From the NCBI RefSeq assembly GCF_014199945.1, contig NZ_JACHOR010000004.1, positions 372,001-436,000 of the forward strand: a stretch of DNA of 64,000 bases, read 5' to 3'. Shown here one piece after another: positions 1-8,162 of this stretch. The first letter of the stretch is position 1; each line of letters opens with the position of its first letter. Origin of the DNA: Brevundimonas variabilis. GTDB lineage: Bacteria; Pseudomonadota; Alphaproteobacteria; Caulobacterales; Caulobacteraceae. The notes under the pieces were generated by a model. The model was not told the origin of the DNA. It saw only the letters and a list, made by a program, of their open reading frames with translations, and searched no databases. The translations under genes and the position numbers were made by a program.

Positions 1-1
1 C

Positions 2-67
2 GTTTCGGCCGCGGCCCACGCCCAGAGAGCGGTCGCCTGGCTGCAGGCCCTACAGCCTCCGCCCTGA
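2..67 (+). other. possible 3' end of a plus-strand gene cut by the window edge
   Basis: A frame open from the window edge ends in TGA at 65-67 and reads ...AWLQALQPPP. It could be the tail of a gene starting outside the window. It is too short to identify, and nothing else was recognised in the first 104 bases. Confidence 0.2.
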
Positions 68-104
68 GGGCCTCGGTCAGCATGGCGTCGTTGAGCGGCA
101 TGCC

Positions 105-1750
105 TTAGGAGAGCGCCGTCTCGCCCTGGGTGTTTACGTCCGGCGGCGCGGTCAGGGCCTTCGTCAGGGCGTCGATCGCCCCAACGACGCTCTCGAGCAT
201 GACGCGGCCCTGGACCGTCGCGGGCGTCGCCGCCTCGATGGAAAGACGCTCCAGCGCCGAACTCACGTCTGAGCCGAGGTGCGCGTCGGCCAGACGAAGG
301 TCGTAGAGGCCGAACAGCGGACCCATAAGCGCTCTAGCCTGCGGTTCGCCGACACGGCCCGCGGCGAGGCCTTCGAGCGCTTTCAGAGCTTTGACATCGC
401 CCAGAACCTGGCCCCGTGAGACGGCGGCATTGCGAACGGCGGTCACGTCCACCCGCTCGATGAACATCCGCGTGAGATCCTTGGCCAGCGCCAGGAGGCC
501 GTCCGGTTCGGCAGCCCGGAACCGATGCGATCGCGTCAGGAGGGTTTCGACCGATGCATGTGGTCGCAGGAGAGGCGGCCCGAAGGCTTCCCGGAACGTA
601 TCGTCGAGGGACCGTATGACGGCGGGCAGGGCGTGTTCGGGGGCGATGGTGTCGGCGGGGTCCACCATCATTTGCACTTGGAAGAGTTCCGCCGAGACGG
701 GGCCATCGACGGCGACGCTGTGGGCGGCCCAGATGCGTCGCTCCCAAGTCTGGAGGCGACCGACGTCCTTGGCGAAGACATTGATCAGCCCCTTGGCGTT
801 GATGCCGAAATGCAGCGGGGCCTCGGCAGCGCCGAGCACGCCCGTCTCGGCGCTGGCCCAGCGCAGCCTGCTGCCGCGGTGGCGCAGCAGATGGCTGGCC
901 AGACTCGGCTCGAAATACAGCCAGTCGATACCTCGCTGCAGCCGGTCAGGCGGCACGCGGTCGCCTCGCGGGCCGGACGCGAAAGCGATGGGATTGGGTC
1001 AGGATCGCCGCGGACGCGCGGGCTGAAGTCTCCGGGCTCGAACCATTCGGTCCGCCAGAGGGCGCCTGCGATCCGGAACCCCTCGCCGGGCACACCTAGG
1101 TTGCGCTGAGTCGCGATCCGGCCTTCGTGCGTGTCGCGGCCCTTCTCCAGAGCGAAGCCTTCTTCAGGCCAGGAGAAGGTCGGGGCCGACGGCGTCACCA
1201 CGATCCGCTCATGGTAGCTGGAGAGGTAGAGTGTCATGCTACGGGCTGCGAGGTAGTCGGCCAGAAACTCGGCCCGGATTTCAAGGCGAACCGGACGGTC
1301 ATCCTCTCTGATCAGGCGGATGACCTCGACCCATCCTTCTTCCGGCCGGAACCAGGTGTCTCCGTCTCGGGACAGACGGAGAGCCAGCACCACGTCCGAA
1401 TGAAGGTGCCAGACCCCGTCGGCCGCGCCCTCCAGGTCCTGGTCGATGACCAAGTTAATCCCGAGCGGCTCCTCGAACCGGTTGTCCAGGTAGATGTCGG
1501 CTGGATGATAGCCGTCGGTCCAGACGTGAGCCCTGTGCGGCTGCAGGTTGAGATCGCTCCAATCCAGACGGCCGGCATTCTCGCTTTGACCTGCATAGAC
1601 AGCCAGCGTGGCCACGCCCGTAAAAACGCTCGCGGAGATCAGATCCGCCGGCGTGTCGAGATCGACGTCGCTGTTCTCACGCAAGGGGATCCAGGTCCGA
1701 CTCGCGCTGGCCGGGACATCGGCCATCTCGAAATAGGTCTGGTTCAGCAT
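105..1750 (-). pseudogene. unknown protein, frameshifted, HEPN-like motif near C-terminus
   Basis: One protein of about 540 residues appears split between two minus-strand frames. The first half starts at ATG 1750 (MLNQTYFEMADVP) and reads naturally to about position 990 (...RGDPDPI). The natural continuation (AFASGPRGDR...WLYFEPSLASHLL) lies in the next frame and runs to TAA at 105. The second frame is closed upstream by a TGA at 999-1001, so it is not an independent long gene. The C-terminal part has LYDLRLADAHLG, an R-x4-H pattern as in HEPN domains; this resemblance is inference only. The gene follows the 1752-2570 gene by one base, so the two form an operon. It may be a real pseudogene, a programmed frameshift or a sequencing error near the C-rich stretch at 990-998. 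Confidence 0.55.
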
Positions 1751-1751
1751 G

Positions 1752-2570
1752 TCAATTCTCCGCCCCTCGCGCCTGCGTCGTCTCGAACGCCGTGATGGCC
1801 TTTGTCTGCTCGGTAATTAGAGCCTGAAAGGCTTCGAACGCAGCGTAGCAATGGCTGCACTCCACATCGAGCAGGTCCGCGACCTTGTTCAGATCGAGGG
1901 CAGGCGTGCCGCCGATCCCGTACTCGACCCTGCCGGTTTCGGCGTCGGTGCGCCGCGTGACCGTATTGCTCAGTCCCAGGAGGAGGCGGGGCGAAAAGCG
2001 ATGATTGTAGGCGTTGCGGAAGTCGTGCGTCTGGACCTTGAACCGGCTGCCTGCGATCGGTTCGACCTTGAGCTTGAACCGCCGGTAGGTCCTCCAGCCT
2101 TTGCCGAACGGTTCGACATCGTTGAAATATAGGTTCTTCGTCGGAAACTCGTCTTTCCAGTTCCTCAGGTCCTTGGACATGTTCGCTTGGTGGGACAGGT
2201 TGGCGGCCGCAACCGCAAACCTGGATTTGATCGCGTAGGGCGCGGACAACGCCGCGATGCCGAGGATGCCGATGAACTCGTGCGCGACCTCCATCTTGGC
2301 GTCGTCGCCCATGGGCTCGACGACCGCGGCCCAGGCGCGCAATCGGCTCACGTGGTGGGTAAGGTCATTGATGATGTTCGCCAGATCCGTGGCGTAGTCA
2401 TCAAGCATGCTGGAGTAGACCATCCACATGCCGCTGATAGGGTTGGGCAGCGTCCACCAGCGATAGGGCATGAAGCGCTTTTCGACATCTGAAGCGTCCA
2501 GCGCGGAACGGTAGTCGGCATAGACCGCAGCGAGACGGGCGGACCTCTCGAGGCTAAAATCGTCGGCCAT
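1752..2570 (-). CDS. hypothetical protein
   Basis: A 272-residue protein I do not recognise. The start is ATG 2570 (MADDFSLERSARLA) because GGGAGG stands at good spacing before it; a longer reading frame to 2630 has no such site. It is mostly helical and soluble, with no signal peptide or membrane segment. The C-terminal part contains an ECSHCYAAFEAF segment with two cysteines. It stops one base before the next minus-strand gene, so the pair is probably co-transcribed. The position at the edge of the mobilisation region suggests element cargo. No function can be assigned. Confidence 0.7.
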   Translation of the reverse strand: MADDFSLERSARLAAVYADYRSALDASDVEKRFMPYRWWTLPNPISGMWMVYSSMLDDYATDLANIINDLTHHVSRLRAWAAVVEPMGDDAKMEVAHEFIGILGIAALSAPYAIKSRFAVAAANLSHQANMSKDLRNWKDEFPTKNLYFNDVEPFGKGWRTYRRFKLKVEPIAGSRFKVQTHDFRNAYNHRFSPRLLLGLSNTVTRRTDAETGRVEYGIGGTPALDLNKVADLLDVECSHCYAAFEAFQALITEQTKAITAFETTQARGAEN

Positions 2571-2706
2571 CAAGACCTCCCGTTCTGGCGCTGTCGTCAA
2601 TCCACAGTGCCACCATTTAGCCGTGGCCAAGCGGCGGCTGACCAGCGCGCGTCACGAGACTGGAGGCGATCGTTCGATCTTCACAATGCATCGTCAGTCG
2701 ACGACG

Positions 2707-2740
2707 CGCCGCCCTGGCTGGGGCGCCCTTCAGGGCGGCG
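2707..2740. repeat. 10-bp inverted repeat in the oriT region
   Basis: Arms CGCCGCCCTG (2707-2716) and CAGGGCGGCG (2731-2740) are perfectly complementary with a 14-base spacer. They lie about 80 bases from the predicted nic site and upstream of mobC. This is the kind of hairpin found around conjugative origins, though it could also serve as a terminator for leftward transcripts. Confidence 0.5.
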
Positions 2741-2814
2741 GGCGAGCGGCCGGCTTCGGTCGCCGAGGGGAGGGCGGTCAGCACCGAAGGTCTACGGGGC
2801 GAAGGGGGTGACGG

Positions 2815-2835
2815 TCTAGGGCAGGATAGGCTTTG
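2815..2835 (-). other. oriT: predicted oriT nic site (RP4/MOBP type)
   Basis: The minus strand carries CCTATCCTGCCC at 2830-2819, which contains the MOBP nic consensus YATCCTG|Y and, from memory, matches the core of the RP4 nic region. The predicted nick on the minus strand is between 2822 and 2821. It lies 37 bases upstream of mobC and 550 bases upstream of the relaxase, in a 296-base gene-free stretch with an inverted repeat, as expected for an origin of transfer. The exact nick needs experimental proof. Confidence 0.7.
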
Positions 2836-2866
2836 CGCCGGCATTGTCAGACACATCACCTCGCTC

Positions 2867-3385
2867 ATGGACCGCCTCACCGTACGCCTCCCGACCGATC
2901 TGATCCGACGCTTCGACGCCGCAGCGGCCGAGCGGGGCGGTCGGTCGCGTTTCCTGCGTCGACTCATTGAGCGCGCCGCACAGGCCGCCCTTCCAGAGCT
3001 CGCCGCCCCGTCCGTGACCCGGCTCGATTCGAAATTGTCTCTCCGTCTGGCCCCCGACGACATGGCGCTGCTGGAGCTCGAGGCGGCTCGCACGGGCCTG
3101 TCCCGGACCCAATGGACGGTCGCCTTGATCCGACGGCGGCTTCATGAGCGGCCGCAGCTATCGCCGTCCGAAGCCATCGCCTTCATAGGCATCCAGCGCG
3201 AGTTGCGACGCATCGGTGTCAACGTGAACCAGATCGCCAGGGCGCTGAACACCGCCGTTCTCGAGGGCAAGGTGCTCGATCTGGAAGTCGCCCAACTCGG
3301 CGATTTCGCAGTCGAGATCCGCGCTCATCTCGGCGGGGTCCACGACGCCTTCAAGGGCAACCTCCACTATTGGTCGGACCGCTGA
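2867..3385 (+). CDS. mobC: MobC-family relaxosome accessory protein
   Basis: A 172-residue protein that probably binds oriT and helps the relaxase open the DNA at the nic site. The N-terminus (MDRLTVRLPTDLIRRFDAAA) resembles a ribbon-helix-helix DNA-binding fold. The C-terminal half has RELRRIGVNVNQIARALN, the signature of the bacterial mobilisation protein family. ATG 2867 is the natural start. The stop overlaps the relaxase start (TGATG at 3383-3387), so the two are translationally coupled. It stands directly after the predicted nic site. Confidence 0.85.
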   Translation: MDRLTVRLPTDLIRRFDAAAAERGGRSRFLRRLIERAAQAALPELAAPSVTRLDSKLSLRLAPDDMALLELEAARTGLSRTQWTVALIRRRLHERPQLSPSEAIAFIGIQRELRRIGVNVNQIARALNTAVLEGKVLDLEVAQLGDFAVEIRAHLGGVHDAFKGNLHYWSDR

Positions 3386-4404
3386 TGGCGGACTTCGTCC
3401 AGGTTCGTGGGTTCGAGGAAGCGGTGCGTCCGCCCGTCCAACAAAGGCGCGCGCGCCTGACCGATCCGCCAGGGCAGATCGCACAGTCCCGCCCCGACAT
3501 GACCCCCCGCGCGCGGCTCGATCGGATCGCCCGACGCGTGCCGGAGGTGATGGTCAAAATCACTGGGCGGACCCGCGACGGCGGTCACCTCCAAAACCAT
3601 CTCGCCTATATCGGGCGGAACGGAAAACTTCCGCTCGAGGGGCCGGACGGCGAGCGGATTCAGTCCCGAGCCGATGTCGGTAGGCTCGTTGGAGATTGGA
3701 TGGCGGAGGTCGCGGCGGATCCACGTCGTCGCAAGGACAGCGCGGTCAGCCTGTCCATTGTGCTCAGCATGCCACCTGGCACGGACCCGTTCCGCATGCA
3801 CGATGCGTCGCGGGCCTTCGCCAGCCAGATGTTCGGCGACAGCCATCCCTATGTCTTCGCCTTCCACACCGATGAGCGGCATCCCCATGTCCATCTGACG
3901 GTTCAGACCCTTGGCGACGACGGACGCAAGCTCAACCCGCGCAAGGCCGATCTCGAGCAGTGGCGGCAGAGCTTTGCGGCCGCTCTGCGGGATCGCGGGG
4001 TGGAGGCTGAGGCGACGCCGAGGCGGACGCGAGGCATCGTGCGCAAGGCGGAGCTGGGCGTTCTCCGGAGAATTCGGTCTCGCTTCAGCCAGGGCCAAGG
4101 CGAACCGCCCAACGTCGACGTGGCGGCCGTGAGGGAGGCGCTCGACAAGGCCAGACAGACCCCGTGGATCGAGGCGGGTCGAGCGCGACAGGCGGATGTC
4201 CACCGCTATTTCACAGCCCAAGCACTTGCGTTGTCCCGTTCAGATCGGGAGGAGGATCGTGAGTTGGGCGCGGCGCTCGCGGCGTTCGTGAAGGACATGC
4301 CGCCGGTTCGGACTCGCGGGGAGGAGATTTCGGCAAAGATCGACCTTCGTCGGCAACCGCAGGACCACGAAAGACGCACCGGCCAAAAATCGCGCCCACG
4401 CTAA
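3385..4404 (+). CDS. MOBP-type relaxase (VirD2/MobA-like)
   Basis: A 339-residue relaxase expected to cut one strand at oriT, stay attached to the 5' end and pilot it through the type IV channel. The metal-binding motif is clear: HTDERHPHVHLTVQT, the H-x-D-x(4)-H-x-H pattern of HUH relaxases. The N-terminal segment MVKITGRTRDGGHLQNHLAYIG matches the VirD2/MobA region around the catalytic tyrosine. No helicase or primase domain follows, which is usual for compact MOBP enzymes. The start ATG 3385 overlaps the mobC stop. The matching virB/virD4 genes lie 17 kb away, beyond the defence cargo. Confidence 0.85.
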   Translation: MADFVQVRGFEEAVRPPVQQRRARLTDPPGQIAQSRPDMTPRARLDRIARRVPEVMVKITGRTRDGGHLQNHLAYIGRNGKLPLEGPDGERIQSRADVGRLVGDWMAEVAADPRRRKDSAVSLSIVLSMPPGTDPFRMHDASRAFASQMFGDSHPYVFAFHTDERHPHVHLTVQTLGDDGRKLNPRKADLEQWRQSFAAALRDRGVEAEATPRRTRGIVRKAELGVLRRIRSRFSQGQGEPPNVDVAAVREALDKARQTPWIEAGRARQADVHRYFTAQALALSRSDREEDRELGAALAAFVKDMPPVRTRGEEISAKIDLRRQPQDHERRTGQKSRPR

Positions 4405-4623
4405 ACGAAAGTCAGGCGTTTCCGGGCCATGGACGCGCGATAGCGATCATGGCCATTCCGAGCGTCGACAAGCACGCGAAAGCTCCGATTTCAAGTCGTT
4501 GTCAGAGCGGCAGGCGGCGCTAGGTTCTGCACAGAGCGGCCCTAGGCGCATCACTTGCGCTGGCAACGAAGTCCATCGCGCGGAATAGTAGACGACAGAT
4601 CACCCGTGGGCCGATTCGATTCC

Positions 4624-5061
4624 ATGACCGATGACGAGTTCCACGATGCATTTGACCACCTGCGCTCGCGTTTCAGCCATCAGACCAAGCGAGACTTTCT
4701 GGACGAGCTCGAAGCTCTCATAGAGAACCGGTCGGCCTTGAGAGCAATCGTCTCGAAGCGAGGCCGACGGGAACGCTATATGGCCGTCTCCTTCGACCGA
4801 CGATTGAATGATGCGCATTTCTCCTACCAGTACTTTGACATTCTGCTCCGCTCGCTCGGATACCTGTCCGCAGGCGTCTACGGGATCCATAAGCCCGTAA
4901 GTCAGCTGCGTGTCCTGCGCTGGAGCGCCTCCGCCGCTGATCTGGCGGCGGTCCTCAAGGCCGCCGGCGTGGCGTTCTCAGCCCTAGACTACCAGAGCAT
5001 GATGGTGGTCGAGACGCCATGGCTGCCGGCCGGCCACCGCCTGCGCCGCGGCCATTTCTGA
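4624..5061 (+). CDS. hypothetical protein
   Basis: A 145-residue protein beginning MTDDEFHDAFDHLRSRFSHQ. It is not recognised. It looks like a small soluble alpha/beta protein; the C-terminal part (AADLAAVLKAAGVAFSALDY) could form a helix-strand unit. The start ATG 4624 is preferred over an upstream in-frame extension to 4555 that is arginine-rich and looks non-coding. It stands alone between the relaxase and the defence module, with 219 bases before it and 297 after it. Confidence 0.5.
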   Translation: MTDDEFHDAFDHLRSRFSHQTKRDFLDELEALIENRSALRAIVSKRGRRERYMAVSFDRRLNDAHFSYQYFDILLRSLGYLSAGVYGIHKPVSQLRVLRWSASAADLAAVLKAAGVAFSALDYQSMMVVETPWLPAGHRLRRGHF

Positions 5062-5358
5062 CCTCGTTTTTTCCGACAGACGACCGATCTGAATCAACGT
5101 TAAAACAGTCCAGGCGGCCAGAAAGAGTCAGAACTAGTTCTATCGTGGCTGGCGGCACCTAGCGCCTAGAGCGGATCTTTCGAACCGCCGCATTGAGTCA
5201 GAACAGGTCATGCTGGGTCGCGACCACCTATCCCCTCAACGCGTTTTGGGACTGTCCGTTTGAGCGAGATATCTCGGCTCAGAACACACATAAGCTTCGA
5301 CACAACCTTGGCGGCCTCATCGAATTGGGAGAGGTTGCGACAAGCCGGGAGATTTTGA
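5062..5358. promoter_or_regulatory. gene-free stretch upstream of the DGQHR-HNH operon with palindrome and direct repeat
   Basis: This holds no convincing gene. It has a perfect 12-bp palindrome AGAACTAGTTCT at 5130-5141. A 10-bp direct repeat, GAGTCAGAAC, occurs at 5125-5134 (overlapping the palindrome) and 5195-5204, exactly 70 bases apart. The likely promoter and operator of the operon starting at 5359 must lie here. A ribosome binding site, GGGAGA (5347-5352), precedes the GTG start. Confidence 0.4.
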
Positions 5359-7179
5359 GTGATCGAGAAGACCTACGAAGCCGTCCTGGTTCAGGACGGG
5401 CCGGACTCCAAACCCGTCGTGTTGTTCTCGGCGCCTGCGACAGACGTTGAACAATGGATCGGCGTGCCACAACGTCTCATGCTGGGCGATGACGAGACCG
5501 TCGGGTTTCAGCGAACGGTTTCCGACACACGGCGCGAGGCCCTAGCCCAGTTCTTCTCGAATCCGGACAACATAATTCAAAACCCTCTTCTCGGCGCCAT
5601 TCGGGCCGAGCGCGGGATTGAGGTGGAGTTCACCCCGACGAGCGCAGAGACCCCCAACCTCGGGCACATCTCCATCAAGACGTCGAACGAGGAAGAGAAA
5701 TCCCTCAAGACGCTTTTCGGTGAAGTCCGCCAAGCGCTGGAAGCCCGGGAGCTCAAACTTCTTGATCGACCGTTCCCCGTCGACCTTTACCAGTCCCTCG
5801 AGGGCCTAGCGCGCAGCAGCAAACTCGTTCTCGAAACTCAGTGGCAAACGAATGCGAACGCCGCGTCGCTCGACGAAGACAACTCGTTCGACGGGCAGGA
5901 TCCGGATGAAGATGCGGACGCGCAGTTCGACGAGGAGGGCGAAGACGAAACTTCGGACTTGGGGGAGGGCTCCATCCTTGGTGGCGATCTCGCGACAGCC
6001 GTGGAGGATGCGCTCGAACAGACACACATCACCGAGTTTTGGGATCAGCTGAGGGCACGCGAGAAGCTTGCCGAAAATCTTGGCGCGAACTGCCCGACCG
6101 ACGCGCTGCTCGGCTTCACTCGCGAAGTCCTGATTTCTTACCTGCGGCCGATAATCCTGGTGGATGGTCAACATCGGCTGGCGGGCGCGGTGGAGGCCGC
6201 GCTTCGCCGCATCAACCGCGAAGTTGGATTCAATGACGAGGCCGCGGCGCGGCTGGGCGAGGGCGTCCCGCTCGCGGAGGTGCTGGCGCTTCAGAAGGTC
6301 GAGGCGTCGCGACGGCTCCCAATGTCAGTCACGCTCAATCATTCACCTGCAGAGCACGTTTTCCAGTTCGTCGTGGTGAACCAGCGGGCCACGCCGGTGC
6401 CGAAGGCGCTTCTTGGCACGATCGTTTCGACCAGCCTCAATGACCAGGAACTCGACAGCATTAGAAGGCGTCTGGAAAAGGCTAGCATTCCGGTTGAGGG
6501 CTCGCAGGTCGTCGCCGCGCTTACCCGGAACACCGCCAGCCCGTTCTTCGGGCTCGTCGCACGTGGCTTCGATCCCGACAATGCCAGCAAACTGCCTTGG
6601 AGCGTCGTCGGGAGCCTCGCCGAGATGTTCAGGCTGCTCAAGGGTGGGATCTTCTATCACCAGTCTAAACCGGACCATGCGGCCACTTGGGCGAAACTCT
6701 TCCTCCCGCAGAGCCAGGTCATCGACGACTGGAGCGGCAACGGGTTCAAGGACGAACTGGCTTACTGGCGCGATCCGGCGGGACCGTGGCAGCCCATGTT
6801 CGTCGCGTTCTGGATCGCCGTCAGAGATCGTATCGCTAATGTTGAGGACCCAGACTCCGGGAACTACTGGGGTAATCCCCGGACCTCGAACCTGTTCAAC
6901 AAGCCCAGTCTGACAATCCTGCAAACGGACTTCTTCGCCTATCTCGTGACTCTGCAGGCTACGCTGGATACCGTGGACGACGTCAATCGACACGTCGCCC
7001 AGTGGCTCAAGCTTGTTGATTCGAAATACTTCGCCCGAGATTGGAAGCTGGGAGGGGTCAAGAAGGACGCGGTGGGCACGCGGCGGACCTGGGCGGAACT
7101 TTGGTCGACGTACCGTCAGTCGCCCATTCAAGTCCCTCGGGTGGAAGAGTACCGTGCTTTGGGAAAGGGCGTTAGGTGA
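5359..7179 (+). CDS. DGQHR-domain protein (DndB-like, ParB/Srx fold)
   Basis: A 606-residue protein with the DGQHR motif at residues 269-273 (ILVDGQHRLAGAVEAA), followed by FVVVNQRATPVPKALLG, the usual second block of DGQHR proteins. DndB carries the same motif, and the family belongs to the ParB/sulfiredoxin fold. A very acidic stretch (about residues 172-204) separates the N-terminal region from the motif, perhaps a flexible linker or DNA mimic. The GTG start at 5359 has a good ribosome binding site. The stop overlaps the HNH gene start (GTGA), so the two are coupled. It is much larger than DndB (356 residues) and is proposed as a sensor or regulator for the adjacent nuclease; this role is inference. 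Confidence 0.8.
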   Translation: MIEKTYEAVLVQDGPDSKPVVLFSAPATDVEQWIGVPQRLMLGDDETVGFQRTVSDTRREALAQFFSNPDNIIQNPLLGAIRAERGIEVEFTPTSAETPNLGHISIKTSNEEEKSLKTLFGEVRQALEARELKLLDRPFPVDLYQSLEGLARSSKLVLETQWQTNANAASLDEDNSFDGQDPDEDADAQFDEEGEDETSDLGEGSILGGDLATAVEDALEQTHITEFWDQLRAREKLAENLGANCPTDALLGFTREVLISYLRPIILVDGQHRLAGAVEAALRRINREVGFNDEAAARLGEGVPLAEVLALQKVEASRRLPMSVTLNHSPAEHVFQFVVVNQRATPVPKALLGTIVSTSLNDQELDSIRRRLEKASIPVEGSQVVAALTRNTASPFFGLVARGFDPDNASKLPWSVVGSLAEMFRLLKGGIFYHQSKPDHAATWAKLFLPQSQVIDDWSGNGFKDELAYWRDPAGPWQPMFVAFWIAVRDRIANVEDPDSGNYWGNPRTSNLFNKPSLTILQTDFFAYLVTLQATLDTVDDVNRHVAQWLKLVDSKYFARDWKLGGVKKDAVGTRRTWAELWSTYRQSPIQVPRVEEYRALGKGVR

Positions 7180-8138
7180 GCGCGTCTACGACGCTGAAGT
7201 TCGTCAGTGACGCGCCGCACAATGATCCAGGGTTTATCTGGGATCGCGATCGAATCGGCGCCTTTGGCGCGGTGGGCGTTCCGAGCGACGTCCTCGGTCT
7301 TCATGACGGCCTGCTGCGCGGCGACTCATCTGTGCTTTGGTTGCGCTGGTTCCTCGAGGGCTTAGCTTCGCCCGGTGCCTATGTCTCGGATCTGACCAAG
7401 ACTTGGACCGATGTCTACGACCACGTTTTGGCGCGCGTGAAGTCCGTCTACAAAGACGACCTAGACACAGATCGGACCAAACTGACACGGGCGATCACGG
7501 ATCATCTGTTCAGCGAGATCGAACGGCGACGGGCAGCGGGTCGACGCAACGCGTCCCGTTCCGACCGCGTCAGGATGATTCAAAGCCAAAGCCCGCCGCG
7601 ATGCTATCTATGCGGCTTCGCCTTCAGCCAAGAGGCTATCCAGAAGTTTCTCGGCCAGCCGGCGAGTCCCGTGGTGCTTCCGCCGACCCTCGACGTGCTG
7701 CGCCCACGCGGACGCAAGCCGCACGAAGTTAGCATCGAGGTCGAGCATGTCATGCCGGTTACGTCCGGCGGCCAAGCTGGCGACAATCTGCGCTTGGCCT
7801 GCGGATGGTGCAATCGCGCCAAGTCCTCCAAGACGTCGATCTATGATGCGGCCTTCACGTCAAGGAACCCGTCCGGCGGTGCTCCACTCGTTCTGGCGGG
7901 TGAGCTCCAATACGAGCTTCCTGAGCCCTTCTGGGTAGTAAGGATCATCGCAATCCAGCGCCATTGCCAGGCAGATGGCTGTAACGCCACGATCTCGAAC
8001 AGCGAGCTTCGGATCACCCTGAAGGACTTCAGCGGATCGCCGAACCCGACAAACCTTCGTGCAGTCTGTCCCCGGCACGATCCAATTGCCACGGAGCGCT
8101 TCAGAAACAGCGCGCTCGTAAAAGCGATGTGGACTTAA
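7176..8138 (+). CDS. HNH endonuclease
   Basis: A 320-residue predicted nuclease. The HNH core is at residues 143-220: C143-x2-C146, then EVEHVMPVTSGG (E190, H191) and NLRLACGWCNRAKSS with C209, C212 and N213. The cysteines should hold a zinc ion and the histidine-asparagine set a catalytic metal. A second possible zinc site (CQADGCNAT...CPRHD) lies near the C-terminus. The N-terminal 130 residues are helical and unassigned. It starts at GTG 7176 inside the end of the DGQHR gene, so the two proteins are likely made in equal amounts and work together. SspE and GmrSD join a ParB-like domain to an HNH domain in one chain; here they are separate chains. Confidence 0.85.
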   Translation: MSASTTLKFVSDAPHNDPGFIWDRDRIGAFGAVGVPSDVLGLHDGLLRGDSSVLWLRWFLEGLASPGAYVSDLTKTWTDVYDHVLARVKSVYKDDLDTDRTKLTRAITDHLFSEIERRRAAGRRNASRSDRVRMIQSQSPPRCYLCGFAFSQEAIQKFLGQPASPVVLPPTLDVLRPRGRKPHEVSIEVEHVMPVTSGGQAGDNLRLACGWCNRAKSSKTSIYDAAFTSRNPSGGAPLVLAGELQYELPEPFWVVRIIAIQRHCQADGCNATISNSELRITLKDFSGSPNPTNLRAVCPRHDPIATERFRNSALVKAMWT

Positions 8139-8162
8139 CCGGACGCTAACGCCGCGTCTGAC

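Noticed and set aside
1020-1060. a GGCTCGAACC segment as a second copy of the tRNA-Lys end (left attachment site)
   Set aside because: It matches only part of the T-loop and the flanking bases differ. No second copy of the tRNA 3' end was found, so the left end is taken to be outside the window.
5130-5141. AGAACTAGTTCT as an SOS (LexA) box
   Set aside because: Alphaproteobacterial LexA sites are GTTC-N7-GTTC direct repeats; the second half-site is missing here.
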